64,000 bases of DNA from Leuctra nigra (lineage: Eukaryota; Arthropoda; Insecta; Plecoptera; Leuctridae), in assembly GCA_934045905.1 (NCBI GenBank), contig OW203764.1:21633109-21697108 (forward strand), given 5' to 3'. Below are positions 1 to 12,700 of this stretch, one piece after another. Under the pieces are notes generated by a model. The model was not told the DNA's origin, made no database searches, and saw nothing but the letters and a program-made list of their open reading frames with translations. Numbering within the stretch: the first letter of the stretch is position 1; every line of letters begins with the position of its first letter. The translations under genes and the position numbers were made by a program.

Positions 1-1640
1 CATTAGCCTACTTGTTTGCACCGTGCGCCGTTAAAGACAAGAGTAAAACAAGTTTAAACATGTTACACGTCAGTCACTTCATTGCATCGACAAGCGAGAT
101 TTACACGAGCAATTTGCCCTGCTTCTTGTTGAACGCAGCACCGAGCAAATTGGTAGAAAATAATTGGAAGCTTTTTCAAGCTCGAAATAACAAACACATT
201 AGTGTTACCAGGTGATTGAAATGATCGTTCGATAGATTCGATTGTAAATAAAATACAAAAGAAAATTCAACTATCGTACTAGATTCTTTAATCTTTTCGA
301 GAAATCGCTCAGGGAACAATTTTATTAGAAAAGTTGTTCCGAGTTTACCTAAGTTATGAGGAGCACTTTAATTTTTAACGTCATAGACTGGACTTGACTT
401 GAAATGAAATGGAGGTCCTTGACAGCATATATGTGAAAGGGTGTAAATGTGAAAGGGTGTGAATGAAATGCCAATACATTATATATTATACTGCTTTTAT
501 GGCAGCAATGGATAACATTGCGGACTGGGTACGTGTTGTTAGAGTACACAATTAACTCAGTTTCTAGAGTGGTTTTGCGCAAAATGCTTAGAAAAATGAT
601 TCTCAATGTCAGCGTGAGTTCATTTCACTCACAGACAAATGGCAATGCAATTATACCTACTAATTGCACTGCACGTGCTCTGAATTAAACTTAAAACCAT
701 TCTAATTCACGTGATTCGAGAAAAATCGACGCTAAAAAAGTAATGTTTCGAAAATGCTGGAAACTTGCATAATTATTGAAGTTTTCGTAATTTTTCTAAG
801 AATATTCTGGAATTTCAGTAAAATGTTTCGTTAAAATATTTAGGTACTTTACGTTCTAGTACGTTTCAACAAAACCAACTCATGGTATTAATTCAAAATT
901 CGCGTTATAATGGGACAACATATTACATAGGTCGTTCGGTAAATATTTCACGTTCCGTTATGCTGTACCAGTGTACTCCTTATTTCTTATTATTCGTTCT
1001 CGTATTTTGATTTTCTTATCCATAATGTCTACACATAATATGCTACATAATTCGCGACCACAAAGTTCCAAAAGGGACTTATCTGTCGAATAGAACATAA
1101 GAAAAACACTGTTATTTTCAATAAATCGATCAATATGTCTAAGAACCTAATTACCAATGGACGCCTGAATGTTGACAATGAAACGCGATGAAACTTTTGT
1201 CTCTAGTTGAACGTTTTTCTATTCCAAACACGAATGTGGCAGTAACTCACCGACGCCGGCAGTGAATAGTTTGTTGTCATTAGGAAACCGACGCTGGGCG
1301 TCGATCAAGGTTAGGTCAATGACGCTAGTTTCGAGTGTCTGGGCGACGCCTCTAGTCCCCACGAGGAGTTTATAACTTGATGGTTTCAGTTCAGACGATA
1401 CTCAAAGAAGAATGACGCTACTTAGCTTAGTACAAGAAGTTTGCTTTTGATCGCTTACTTGGAAACAGATTAGATACCACTAATCAAGGAGGTCCAGATT
1501 AATTAAACTTTCTAAGTAGTTAGACGAAGTTACTGTTTTGTGTGCTATCATTTTGAGTAATAAATGTAATTTTTAATAGTACATACACCATAATGATGGG
1601 TTCAGCGTGGATTTAGAGCTTAAACAATCGTGTTTTTGTT
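1..1640. other. AT-rich non-coding stretch
   Basis: No gene is seen on either strand. The open frames are short (under 90 codons), lack family motifs and have no convincing splice context. No RNA gene or clear terminal repeat was found. Confidence 0.6.
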
Positions 1641-1990
1641 TTTGTACACAATGCCCAATGGAATCGTTTGACCTATCGGCTATCAACTTCAAATTTTGCA
1701 TGGTCATTGGGACCAGCATGACCATTTTCAGAAAAATCGCTCATGAAATTTAAGAGTTCTTGCCACTTGATATTTTACTGACATTTAATGCTTGACTTGA
1801 AATATTTGTTAAATTTTGTTCAAATAATACATTATCAGTGCTTCTCGACGCATTTGGTAAGATTTTTTTTAATTTCCAATGCATTCTACAGAACAGCAAA
1901 TTTCACACGAATATTAATTAGCATGCAATACGATGGCTCGCTTAACAATGCGTTATTGAGAGCGTTCTCCAAGTTTTAAGAAATTGATGG
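1640..1990 (+). repeat. Diverged copy of a dispersed repeat (family A)
   Basis: The stretch contains a block reading ATTTTGCATGGTCATTGGGA near 1695-1715 and, near 1930-1975, a GGCTCGCTTAACAATGCGTT block. Both recur in the same order at 13.7-14.46 kb, where the first block is tandemly reiterated. This suggests two old copies of one interspersed element. No coding capacity is seen. Confidence 0.5.
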
Positions 1991-2957
1991 CGTTCGTTGA
2001 AACTTAACTTTTCTATCAAAATATCTAGAAATTCTATGGTAAATAAAGGATAAACTGTTCTTAATTGATTGGTTAATTGGTAAACAAGTTTAACGTGTTG
2101 CTACCTTGAGACTAGAGTGGTCACTGAAGGTCGCACGGATCAGGTTGGATTTGTTCACGGGCAATTCCGAAGTTGAGTTTTTCCGGTTATGTCGGTGAGT
2201 GGAACTAAAATTCGTGATTGCGAGTGTGAAAAGAGACTACTACTAAAACTGTTTTCGCCACAAGCCATTTACTTCTCGCGCGTACCTACATAATGGAACC
2301 GCATGAGTGACAGGCTGCAATAACCCAGCAGTGGGGGGGGGGGGGGGGGGGGGGGGGAGCCGTCAGGTGCTGTCAATGCAGACAGTAATGTCAGGATAAC
2401 TTCATGAAAACAGCGCAGAGATGTGGGTGGAAAGTGCACTTTAAGCGACTTCAATGCTACTTAACAGTCTATCTAAAGTTGCAGTTCCGAGTGCATTGAG
2501 CGCATAGAATGCTTTTGTTGAACTGGTTATATTTGGACAGTTTGAACGGCTTATTTGCAATGATTCACATGATTCAGCAGCACTGATTAAAATTTACATT
2601 TACGTTTTTTCCAAGTGTAGGACTTTTCATTAAAACATGAAAACCGTCGTGTGTACTACTCCTAAGCTAAGCGAGTTAGGGTGTAAGTAAGTAGGTAGGT
2701 ACTCATCATTGGTTTAATAATATTTTTAGTAGAATTAGTTCTTTGTATATTATCATGATTTATCATCATTAAGTAAGTGGTTAAAAAAATTATTAGGAAA
2801 AAAAATTGAAATTGAAAAATTTCACATATTTTCATCGGTTTATTATTCTTTGTGAGATGAATAGCTGTAATAATATTTTTCCACTGCCGATTACACTAAC
2901 ATCAATTAATTTATCAGTAAATTTGAAAAGGAAACATAGGATCGTAGCATGCAGTAC

Positions 2958-2960
<3 letters not shown>
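1991..2960. other. Non-coding stretch with a poly-G tract
   Basis: No gene was recognised. The only notable structure is the G homopolymer at 2333-2357, listed separately. Confidence 0.6.
2333..2357 (+). repeat. Poly-G homopolymer, 25 nt
   Basis: An uninterrupted run of 25 G lies in otherwise AT-rich DNA. Such tracts are prone to length error in assembly and can form G-quadruplexes. No gene is adjacent. Confidence 0.9.

Positions 2961-2997
<37 letters not shown>
2961..2997. repeat. (TA)n microsatellite
   Basis: An alternating TA tract directly precedes the 304-bp tandem repeats. A second, shorter TA tract (about 3922-3938) follows them, so the repeat block looks inserted into or expanded inside a TA microsatellite. 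Confidence 0.9.
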
Positions 2998-3004
<7 letters not shown>

Positions 3005-3169
3005 TATGCACACATATGCGCACTCATCTGCTTATGAGGAAACCAAGTCGAGTGAAGTTAGTCAGTTGTCAAACGTGGAACATATTCCACGGTCTTCTGA
3101 CCCTATCTTCAAATCTCGGTAAGTTGCTAACGCAGCTTATATTGGAACACAGCCGCTGCAATGTTAACT

Positions 3170-3242
3170 GCCTCGATAGCTCAGATGGTAGAGCATCTGA
3201 CTGGATATCGGAAGGTCGTGGGTTCGAGTCCCACTCGAGGAA
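3170..3242 (+). tRNA. tRNA-like gene, copy 1 (anticodon GGA by position)
   Basis: The sequence folds as a cloverleaf. The acceptor is GCCTCGA with TCGAGGA, with a G1:A72 mismatch. The D stem is GCTC/GAGC, the anticodon stem TCTGA/TCGGA with loop CTGGATA, the variable loop AGGTC, and the T stem GTGGG/CCCAC with loop TTCGAGT. A and B box promoter sequences are present. The anticodon position reads GGA (Ser), but the 5-nt variable loop is too short for eukaryotic tRNA-Ser. The 5' part (CCTCGATAGCTCAG) resembles insect tRNA-Tyr genes. A functional identity is therefore doubtful; a tRNA-derived repeat or pseudogene is likely. Confidence 0.65.
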
Positions 3243-3473
3243 GATCTTTTCTCATTGCAGTTGGTATTTATTTACATCTACCTATCTGAGGTTATCAGCG
3301 AAAACCATATTTCACACATATGCGCACTCATCTGCTTATGAGGAAACCAAGTCGAGTGAAGTTAGTCAGTTGTCAAACGTGGAACATATTCCACGGTCTT
3401 CTGACCCTATCTTCAAATCTCGGTAAGTTGCTAACGCAGCTTATATTGGAACACAGCCGCTGCAATGTTAACT

Positions 3474-3546
3474 GCCTCGATAGCTCAGATGGTAGAGCAT
3501 CTGACTGGATATCGGAAGGTCGTGGGTTCGAGTCCCACTCGAGGAA
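3474..3546 (+). tRNA. tRNA-like gene, copy 2
   Basis: This copy has the same 73-nt sequence as the one 304 bp upstream, including the G1:A72 acceptor mismatch and the GGA anticodon position. All stems and both internal promoter boxes are preserved. Confidence 0.65.
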
Positions 3547-3777
3547 AATCTTTTCTCATTGCAGTTGGTATTTATTTACATCTACCTATCTGAGGTTATC
3601 AGCGAAAACCATATTTCACACATATGCGCACTCATCTGCTTATGAGGAAACCAAGTCGAGTGAAGTTAGTCAGTTGTCAAACGTGGAACATATTCCACGG
3701 TCTTCTGACCCTATCTTCAAATCTCGGTAAGTTGCTAACGCAGCTTATATTGGAACACAGCCGCTGCAATGTTAACT

Positions 3778-3850
3778 GCCTCGATAGCTCAGATGGTAGA
3801 GCATCTGACTGGATATCGGAAGGTCGTGGGTTCGAGTCCCACTCGAGGAA
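3778..3850 (+). tRNA. tRNA-like gene, copy 3
   Basis: This is the third identical copy, 304 bp after copy 2. The absence of differences among the three copies means there is no sign of independent decay since amplification. Confidence 0.65.
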
Positions 3851-3922
3851 AATCTTTTCTCATTGCAGTTGGTATTTATTTACATCTACCTATCTGAGGT
3901 TATCAGCGAAAACCATATTTCA

Positions 3923-6048
3923 TATATATATATATATGTCTATAGACATCTCATTTATAAAATATGTCTACAAATAAAAATCTAATTAAACAATGCCACA
4001 CTTTGCTGCACATTCTCATCAGAAATGAGCAAAACGAAATGCCTTCCAACGTATAGTTTACAGCGAAATCACAAAATTCCTTGCATAGCATACAAAATAA
4101 CAGGGCGCGCGTGGACCGTTATTTAAATCAGTTTGTTTATTGTTATTGTCGGACGTGCAATAAAGGTTAAAAGTTAAAGACAAGTTTCATGTTCATTCTA
4201 AACTCTATGGCACTATAAACACTGCAAGCGCAGCAAAGGTAAGCTGCAAGCAGCACTGGGAGAAAATGCATGTAGACAAAAATTAGTTCCTTAGTCAGGG
4301 AAATTCCCTACGAGTTTCCCAAAAGTTCCCAAGTATCATACTCTATTTCAGGTATAAATACCGCAACAAACTCCACAAAATGTTTATCGGTGAAAAGTTT
4401 CACATATTAATCTATCCAGATCCTGGATATTCAATTTCAAATAGTTCAAGTTGGAATATCCAGCAGAACTCGCAACGCGATTCAAACGCGGAGTTCCGAG
4501 AAAGCAATCTGATATTTCGGAAAATTACTGGAAAAGCTGATCTCCAATCATCCGACGAAGAGAGAAGTGCAGTAAGTCACAGTATAAGATAGTTTCATCC
4601 AGGGTTGGCAAAACAGGGAGATAAATAAACACTTGGACTCGATTCGAAAATTGATCAATATATTTCCAACGAATGTATCAAAATCTTATTGCAACAATCA
4701 AAATGTATACTTAACAACTAGAGACTTGCCCCAGCAAGAGTGGGTATTTTGCAACCAATATTTCAACTCAAGAAGCGAAGTGGCGCCCAATGAATTCACA
4801 GCGGCTGCCCAAAAAGGACTGTCAAAGGAAATTACCGCTGCATGCATTTGTGTTAACAAATGAATTATCTTTAAAAGTAATTTTATTTTGGACATATTAT
4901 CATTTCCTTCATGGTGATTGGTATAGATTCAACAAGAAAATAAGAGGTACAGTTTTGAACTCACACTCTTTTGATTGTAATTGGCATCTATGAGCTTGAT
5001 TCTTATTTCCAGTTTATAAGTACACAGAGATCTCTATAAATTGGCATCTACTTCAATATGCCAATCTTCCGTATGTCAATCAACACTGGGTATTGAATTT
5101 CGATATTTATTTATGTTATATTATCAATACCATCCAATCGTATATAGTATCCAAAATAGTATCCAACATACTATAATATAGTATAGTAAATTGATAGTAT
5201 CCAATCAATTTGTCAGATCATGGGGTGGGCCCATACCTCCACCACATATCCAATTCATTGGTACATTTCCAATATATTACTCAGTGTGTTACGAACAAAT
5301 TTTGACACCCCTATCTAGGTTTGGATGGAATGACACCAAGAATATTGCTTTTCTTTGACGCTATTGGATGAACAGAATCGTTGCCTTTTGATAAGTGCAG
5401 CGAACATGTGGCTACAAAATGAAAATAATATATCGTCATTCGTATCCGTAAGAAATAAAGTGGAAGACTCGTATCTTTTAGGCTAGGTACTTGAGAGTAC
5501 GTGTACAACTTTATTCTTGACTTACCAATTTCTTATTTCTTATTGACCTAATAAACACGAGAAATAAGAAACTTAATGTGCATTGGTCGGTAATATGAAC
5601 AGTAAACACCGACCACTCCAAAAACAATTGCTCACTGGGTTATTAAAGTTGTGGCGATATTGATCAATCTTTGAGTATATCACTAATTTGAAACAAATCA
5701 CATAAAATGAGATTCCACTATCTTTAGATATCATTAACCATTTATTAAAAATTAAATTTGTAAGAAAAATTCTTATATAATTGACATTAAAATATGTTAA
5801 CATAACTCAATAAATGTCCAAACCACCCTGGCATGTTTTGTGCCACAAGAAATGCGGAATAAAGTCTATAAAATTAAGTTGTCAAAAATGCGCTGACGAA
5901 GAAAAAAGCTAAAACATTCACGTTGACCGGACTTCAGAGTGATATTTGAAAACAGCTGTTATATTTGGAGCGTTCTTATGTAGATTATCTTGTTGTACAA
6001 ACAGTTTTAGATTCTGCCAGGTCTAATTTAGATTAAGATTAGTATTGT
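3923..6048. other. Non-coding AT-rich stretch
   Basis: No gene is seen. Small open frames at 4380-4592, 4633-4863 and 5311-5803 lack recognisable domains. Around 5130-5220 there is a cluster of short ATAGTATCCAA-type repeats. Confidence 0.6.
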
Positions 6049-6049
6049 T

Positions 6050-6129
6050 GAATGGCGCGTCGACAGCTAGGTGATTTTTCGCACATCAAGTTTTAAATTA
6101 AAAATTTGTTGATTATAAATGGAGGTCAT
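6050..6129 (+). repeat. Dispersed module B, copy 1
   Basis: The module starts AATGGCGCGTCGACAGCTAGG and ends TTGTTGAT..ATGGAGGTCAT. The same two blocks in the same order and spacing recur at 37164-37250. It could be the conserved head of a short interspersed or 5'-truncated element. No tRNA-like A/B boxes were recognised. Confidence 0.6.
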
Positions 6130-6372
6130 AGGGAGGGTCGACCAAAGGGCACTGGTCCGGGGGAGTCCGGTCTGGTGGGAAGTTCAGCCAGGAATGGGAA
6201 CGGACCTAGGGGCGGGAGGGTTCGGCCGGTGGACCCGATCCGGGGGGCGTCCGTCTCGAGGGGGGAAGCCGGCCCGATGGGGACCGCAAATTTGAGGGTT
6301 TTCATGGAACGAGGTCGGACCTGCCTGCACTTTATTTGTGGTCTCACCACTGGTATGTCCGGCATGGGTTAG
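6130..6372. other. GC-rich island downstream of module B
   Basis: About 240 bp of strongly GC-rich DNA stands out sharply from the AT-rich surroundings. It is open on both strands (Gly/Arg/Pro-rich translations), which is expected from composition alone. It directly follows repeat module B and ends just before a TTAA-flanked MITE, so it is probably part of a mobile element. No protein family was recognised. Confidence 0.5.
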
Positions 6373-6411
6373 TCGAGTATTGGCCAACACAAACCTCAAC
6401 ACCGCGCTAAG

Positions 6412-6946
6412 TTAAGGGGGGATGCCCAAGTAGAGGTCTCCGATAGATATCTGAACAAATATGCTTATTTAATAGATCATTTCCTTGTGCACCATATAAA
6501 CGCAAGAAAAAGTGGGGTATCCGAACTAATTTCCAAGATATATCACTAAGTAAATTTGAGTTAGCCCTATCTTTAACATGGCAAGTTCGAAAAAACAGAG
6601 TAATTTTCCTAATACATATTAGATTTAAACCATTTTCCACCGATAAATTTTGTCCAAAAACTAATATTATGTGTATTAGACATTAAGGTATTTATTAAGA
6701 TTTTTCGTACGTTTCTAAAAGTTAGACGCTAAATTCTAAATAATTTTCCTTGGTACCTCATGTGTTAAAATTTCCTCATATTCTGAAGACATCATACTGA
6801 AAACTCAATATAAGTCGAGAGTTGCAAGTTACAAGACATTTGATTAAACTTTTACATTAAATAATATTGGAAATTTTGAAAAAATTAATAAAATTGGTAA
6901 ATTTTAACAAGAAAAACCGGAATATTACATGGGCATCCCTCCTTAA
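6412..6946. mobile_element. TTAA-flanked MITE-like element (copy 1)
   Basis: The left end reads TTAAGGGGGGATGCCC and the right end GGGCATCCCTCCTTAA, an inverted pair with TTAA at each edge. The interior is AT-rich without coding potential. Part of it (about 6760-6850) is clearly similar to 28360-28460 in the second element of this kind. TTAA duplication is typical of piggyBac-type transposition, but these ends (GG..) differ from the usual CCC ends, so the superfamily is open. Confidence 0.65.
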
Positions 6947-9654
6947 CAGTCGTCGGGGATGCCAGGTCTAGTACTTCGATGCAACGAGGATACATCCAAC
7001 TAAACTCTCCGGCAATATCGACACATGATATAAATGGTACGTGATCATGTAATAAGATCTATTGCAATTGCAGCATCCCAAAGGGCACAATCCCAAGCTC
7101 GTTCACTGCAGACGCCTTTATAGGAAGGCGATTCTAATCTAGATTATTGCCTCAATAACACGACACAGCCATTTTCCTCACTCAGTCAACCGCTTCAAAT
7201 GGCTGAATATCACCAGATGAATTTTAATAGCGCAAGTACCAAAAATGGCATGAGAATATGAGCGAGATAGAATCATGAAAAGGATAGAAATCATGATATT
7301 AGACGGGTCAGGGTCCTTTTAACATTCTTTTTTTAAATTTAATGTATCGTGAAAATTATTTTCTCCACAGATTTAGATGAAAAATGCTACTTTTGGTAAA
7401 ATAGAATTATCACATAGATGTACTGAAGTGAGAAGATGGCATGGTAAAGTGGTGTAGTTCGTAAACTAGTTTGTGATAAACACGATAAAATATCACATAA
7501 AATTAAGTTTTACTGAATTAAACTGTCATCTTGTAAAAAAGCTTGTAAGACTTATTCTCTTTCTCTCATGGTAATAAGTTTTTTTCTTCTCAAATTTAGA
7601 ATCAGTTTTAGAAGACGCATAGCGCGACATTTTGGCTTCTGTGAGATGAATCACCAACAAGACAAGAGATGATCAAGCCTCAACCGACGAAATGTTTCGA
7701 CGAGCCTAATGGGATTCGAACTCGGGTCACTCGGAACGTCGGGACCACTGAGCTACCTGCGCTGGTCATTTACTTGATAAACGACGCTGACATGACATTC
7801 GAATATCACAACATATTAAGACGCGTTCCGAGGGCGTAGATAAGGTGCCAAGGGTAGGTGATTGATCATCCAAACTGTAGCCAAATATTTTGCCGTATTG
7901 TAGTGAGAGGACAAAAAAGTCTAGAGAGATACATTACTTACACGGTGAGAAGAGAGAATCTATTTTAAATCCTCAGGAAGAAGAACTCGAGTGTCCGGAT
8001 TTTTTTGTGTTTTTGATTGATAGACTGAATGAGTGGCCAGTCTTATCTTGGTTGTCCAATCAGCCTTTCTTTTCATTAGAAACTTCCAGGCTAACATTGA
8101 GAACAGTTATACAGGATAAAGTATTCTGAAATTACACCAGCAAGAGATTTAGTGACAAATTCGAATCCAAGCAATTTGATATGAAACGTTGGCAGGGACT
8201 TCCATTTCACATTTTATACTGAAACTTACCGGTATTTTATTACGTCATTAATGAAGCTGTAGAGATAATTACTTTTAATTCATGATTTTACAAATAACCA
8301 TTTGTATTGAATTAATATATAATATGCTACATTCATTAGTTTAATGTTCGGCTCAAGACTGGATCTTGAACCTTGGTTCAAAAAAAGTTCATCCGTGTAA
8401 TCAGATTTTATAGAAGCAAATTCCATTCTAGACGTAACCTACTTCCAATCATAACTGCCCTTGTAGAAAAGAAGCACACCCAATATAAATTGATATTGAC
8501 ATGAAATATAGCACTATTTGAGGTTAACAAAATGCACTCCAAGTGATTTACCGCCATCGCTGCTGCTTGAAATTCATGGAGGTCGAGAAAATTACTAGCA
8601 TAGATCATCCAAATACAAAACACATAATCAATTCCATCAACATAATATCGCTAAACATTCTAGTTCAGAAAATTAATAATTCATAATAACATAGTTCGTT
8701 GAAATTGTTCAGGAAATATATCCAGTTTGCCGACGATATTATGGTCGACTCCTGTTCAAGGGTCAACATTGTAACACTATATTTCGCATTTCCAGACTCT
8801 ACGTGATCACAGATTTTCAACAAATTGCCACTCGATGGGATTGTTTGCTCTAGAAAAATTGGGTTTTCGAACAGATCAAAGGCAAAGATATAAGCTAATT
8901 GGAGATCTATTCCAACTTTCAGTAAAATTATATTTTATTTGAAAATGTATAAATGTGGTTTATCTACTAAACAATTAATAAATTCAGCATACTTTTCAAG
9001 AATGCAATATTTCTAAGTATGTGGTGAAATTTGAATACATATCTATAACCAAACCTGAACTTTTTATACAAAAGATTAAATCATACTTATTCTTTGATAC
9101 CTATTGGTCGTGGGACTGAAATAATTCGTTTTAACAACATTTGGAAAATGACAGCCATTAAATCGTAGCTCTTGTATTTTTCTCCTTAATTCACATTAGA
9201 CGTGGCTGAAATCCGGAGTTAAACTTCTTCCCAAATACAAGTCATGTAATCACATCATCTCGATCCACTGGAGAACTTGCCTTTATCAAAGACAAAACGC
9301 CAGACATTTCCACTCTATGTGCTCAGGTTTCTTGCTAATAATGACCTGCATAGAGCTTTTGTTACCGCGGGGTCTTACGCTAATTGCTCGTCTGATAATT
9401 ATATTAGAAGACTAGAGAAAGCAGAAGGAATAACGCTGCTACGGGGATAAGGCGATGAACAATCGTTGCGCTCTGTTCTGTAGACAATAAGAAGATCGAG
9501 ATAAGGATTTGTGCCAAGTCAAGTCTTTTTTTATAGCTAAAGGTTATAGTTTAATTATGGAAGGCAGATGAATAATAGTTTGTAAATCAACTAATATGGA
9601 AGTGAAGATTATTATAAGCTATTTACCGTGGGGGAATACTAACTAACAAAACAA
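6947..9654. other. Non-coding stretch with a SINE-like piece
   Basis: No protein gene was recognised. The open frame at 7890-8129 has no known domain. The tRNA-like sequence near 7709-7766 (minus strand) is listed separately. Confidence 0.55.
7709..7766 (-). repeat. tRNA-derived SINE-like fragment
   Basis: Read on the minus strand, it has an A-box-like GTAGCTCAGTGGTC followed by a B-box-like GAGTTCGAATCCC at tRNA-like spacing, but no full cloverleaf. This is the usual look of the head of a tRNA-derived SINE or of a decayed tRNA gene. Confidence 0.55.
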
Positions 9655-9762
9655 ATTATTATTATTATTATTATTATTATTTTCGATGATTGTTTCTCGC
9701 TCTTTGCGGTTTTTACTTTCATCGGCCTATTAGGCAAAATGAAAGCAAACTATTCTCTTTAT

Positions 9763-12700
9763 CTATTGTATGTTTAAAAATTTACGTACAATGCGACAAG
9801 TGCTTAAAATTACGGACTTCTGTATGTCACAAACTAAAAGAGGAGAGAGTTCTATAGTGGATAAGTTCTTTGTAAGAGAGACGGGTACAATACCAGTGGA
9901 TGAAATTATAATTGGGATGATGACAACACTATTCTGCTTCCATTGCTCTTTGATCTCATGAGCCAGGCCAGCATACTTAGCTAGTTTTCTCTGGCCGGTC
10001 TCATGAACATTGTTGGAGTTGGGAACAGCAATGTCGATTAGAAATGTCCTTTTCATTGCTTTATTGACCAAGATGATATCAGGCCTATTCGATGGTATTG
10101 TTCTATCGGTAAGCACAGTTCTATCCCAGTATAACCGGTATTCCTCATTCTCAAGGACATTTTCAGGCGTGTAGTGATAATACGGCCCAGTGAAAGCTGT
10201 GAGATGGTGAAGCTGAGCAAGTTTTAAATGTACAATCTTGCCTACACAATCGTGGCGATGCAAGTACTCAGTGGATGCAAGCGTCGTACAACCTGACGTG
10301 ATGTGTTGGATAGTCTCGGAGGCGCCTAAACACCTCCTACATCTGTCATCAGCAACACTTGCATCCTTAACAATGTACTTGAGGTAGTTTCTCGTGGCAA
10401 CTACCTGATCTTGTATGGCCATCATAAAACCTTTAGTCTCCAGGAATAAGTCGCCCCGAGTCAGCCAATAGTTGGACAATTCACTATCAACTACTTCAGC
10501 ACTGAGTTCGTTAGGATGTCTTCCATGTAGGGCTTTCTGCTTCCACGCACATATCTGCAATGCAGCTCGCTCCATTTTAGTGATCCCTTCTTGAGGTACA
10601 GCCACATGAAGATTCAATGGTGTGTATCCCTCGTCCGACAAGGTAATCGCTCTATGGAGTGAAGATATATCTTGCTTCTGGAGGAAGTATTTCTGAAGGC
10701 TTATAATCTGTTTGTGCAGTAAATGTGAAAGGTCAATCAGCCCCCTTCCACCCTGAGCTCTTGGAATGGTAACTCTTTCAACTGCTGACTTAGGGTGATG
10801 GCCGCGATACTTACTCAAAGTAGTTCTCGTCTTCCTCTCAATGCCTTCAATATCAGTCTTCGTCCACTTAATGATGCCAAATGAGTACGTTAGAACAGGG
10901 ATCGCATAGGTGTTAATAGCTTTCACTGTGTTCTTAGCACTCAACTTTGTTTTAAGGATGGCGTTTAAGCGACTGACATACATTTCCTGGATCTTCAGTT
11001 TCATGATCTTGTGCTCTGTGCGGACTGACTGGTGGACACCTAGGTACTTATAAGTCTCTCCTTCTTCCATTGGCTCAATGAGATCACCATCTAGTAACTC
11101 AAATGCATTGGTACTGTGTTTGCCCTTTAGTACCGTCTGGGTCTTGCACTTGTCAAGCCCGAACTCCATGCATATGTCTCTGGAAAAGATTTCCACAGTT
11201 CTCAACAAGGAATTGACATGTACTGCTGTGCTAGCATACACTTTGATGTCATCAACATACATCAAATGTGTCACTTTGTGCTGCACTTGCTTCTTGTTCT
11301 TCAGGGCAAACCCGTGCTGACTCGCATTGAGCATGTGGGAGAGGGGATTCAGTGCAAGACAAAACCATAGAGGACTGAAGGCATCTCCCTGGAAAATACC
11401 CTTCTGTATCTTAATAAAGTCAGTCGCCATTGTACCATCCTTGTGCCTAAGATGTAACTGAGTCGACCACTGAGACATCAAATGCTTGAGCAAGTTAATA
11501 AGCGAGGGAGCAACCTTATAAATCTCTAGGATTTTTACCAACCATGAATGCGGCACTGAATCATATGCCTTCCGATAATCAATAAAAGCTGTATGCAGGT
11601 TTCTACTCTTGTGCGCTGCCTGCTCAAGGATGACTGAATCGATCAGAAGCTGCTCCTTGCAACCTTGAGATTTCCTGATACAACCCTTCTGCTCAGGAGC
11701 AATAATATCATTTTGATCACAATGTGTGTAGATCTTCTCAGCGATACAAGATGTTAAAAGTTTGTATAATGTCGGAAAGCAAGTGATTGGCCGATACTTT
11801 GCGGGATTCTCCGTATCTTTGTCCTTAGCAAGCAGATATGTGATCCCTTGCGTCAGGTATCGCGGTACAGTTCGAGGATCTTGCATAAACATGTTAAAAT
11901 GGTGAGCTATGCAAGCATGAGTACACTTGAATCTTTTATACCAAAAGTTGTGTATGCAATCAATCCCGGCCGCTTTCCAATTAAACGAGTCATTAATGGC
12001 CTGCTTCACTTGCTCGATAGATACAGGGTTGTCATCCATTGATCTCAGCTCTTCCATCCTCACTTCCTCCACATTTATCCATGGAGCATCAATATTATGA
12101 ACAGTGGGAACAGACCATACTGATTCCCAAAATTCTTTAATCTGATGTTGTGTTGGGGGTTTGCTGTCTGCTGTTGTTTGATCATTTCGAAGCTTCCTAT
12201 AAAACTGTTTCTCATTGTTCTGGAACAGCTTATTGGATTCCTTCCTGAAGTTAGACTCCTTATATCTCCTGAGCCGTTTTGCGACTACACTAAGCTGCTG
12301 TTTCAGAGTGTCAGTTACATCGGCAAGGTTCTGGTTTGTCAAATCATGGGTTGCATGTATTCTGGTTTTTTGTCGAATAGACTCAACATGTTTCAACAAC
12401 TTCTTATTCCTCTGCCCTTGCTGGTATGCTGTTAGTTGTCCAATGTCTCTCCGAAGCTTGGCAATCTTACTGTTTAATCTTCTCTCCCACGGCCAGATAA
12501 ACTCTTTCTTCTTCTGTACCCTGGGGCCTTGCTGGATATCAAGACCATTCATTCTGGTCGCAGTGACAGCCGCTACGTAGACAGCAGTGTGTAGATCATT
12601 GAACACTGTGTGTTCCTCCAGATGTTGGGGTAGGATCTTTGTATCTAGCAGATTGGTTACAACAGCAAGTCGCTTTGAACTACGCTGTTTAGGAATGAAT

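Larger units (their letters stand above)
3011..3922 (+). repeat. Three tandem copies of a 304-bp unit carrying a tRNA-like gene
   Basis: Units start at 3011, 3315 and 3619 and are almost identical; I noticed one substitution just after the first tRNA-like sequence (GAAGATC versus GAAAATC). Each unit has about 160 bp of 5' flank, a 73-nt tRNA-like sequence and about 70 bp of 3' flank. The block is bounded by TA tracts. The near identity implies recent amplification or gene conversion. It may be an amplified tRNA gene or a tRNA-headed SINE array. Confidence 0.92.

Noticed and set aside
3170..3850. Functional tRNA-Ser(GGA) genes
   Set aside because: The variable loop is 5 nt and the acceptor has G:A at the first pair, so serine identity is not supported; kept only as tRNA-like.
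6106..6372. Gly/Arg-rich and Pro-rich ORFs of the GC-rich islet as genes
   Set aside because: Low-complexity translation open on both strands; no domain and no splice or start support.
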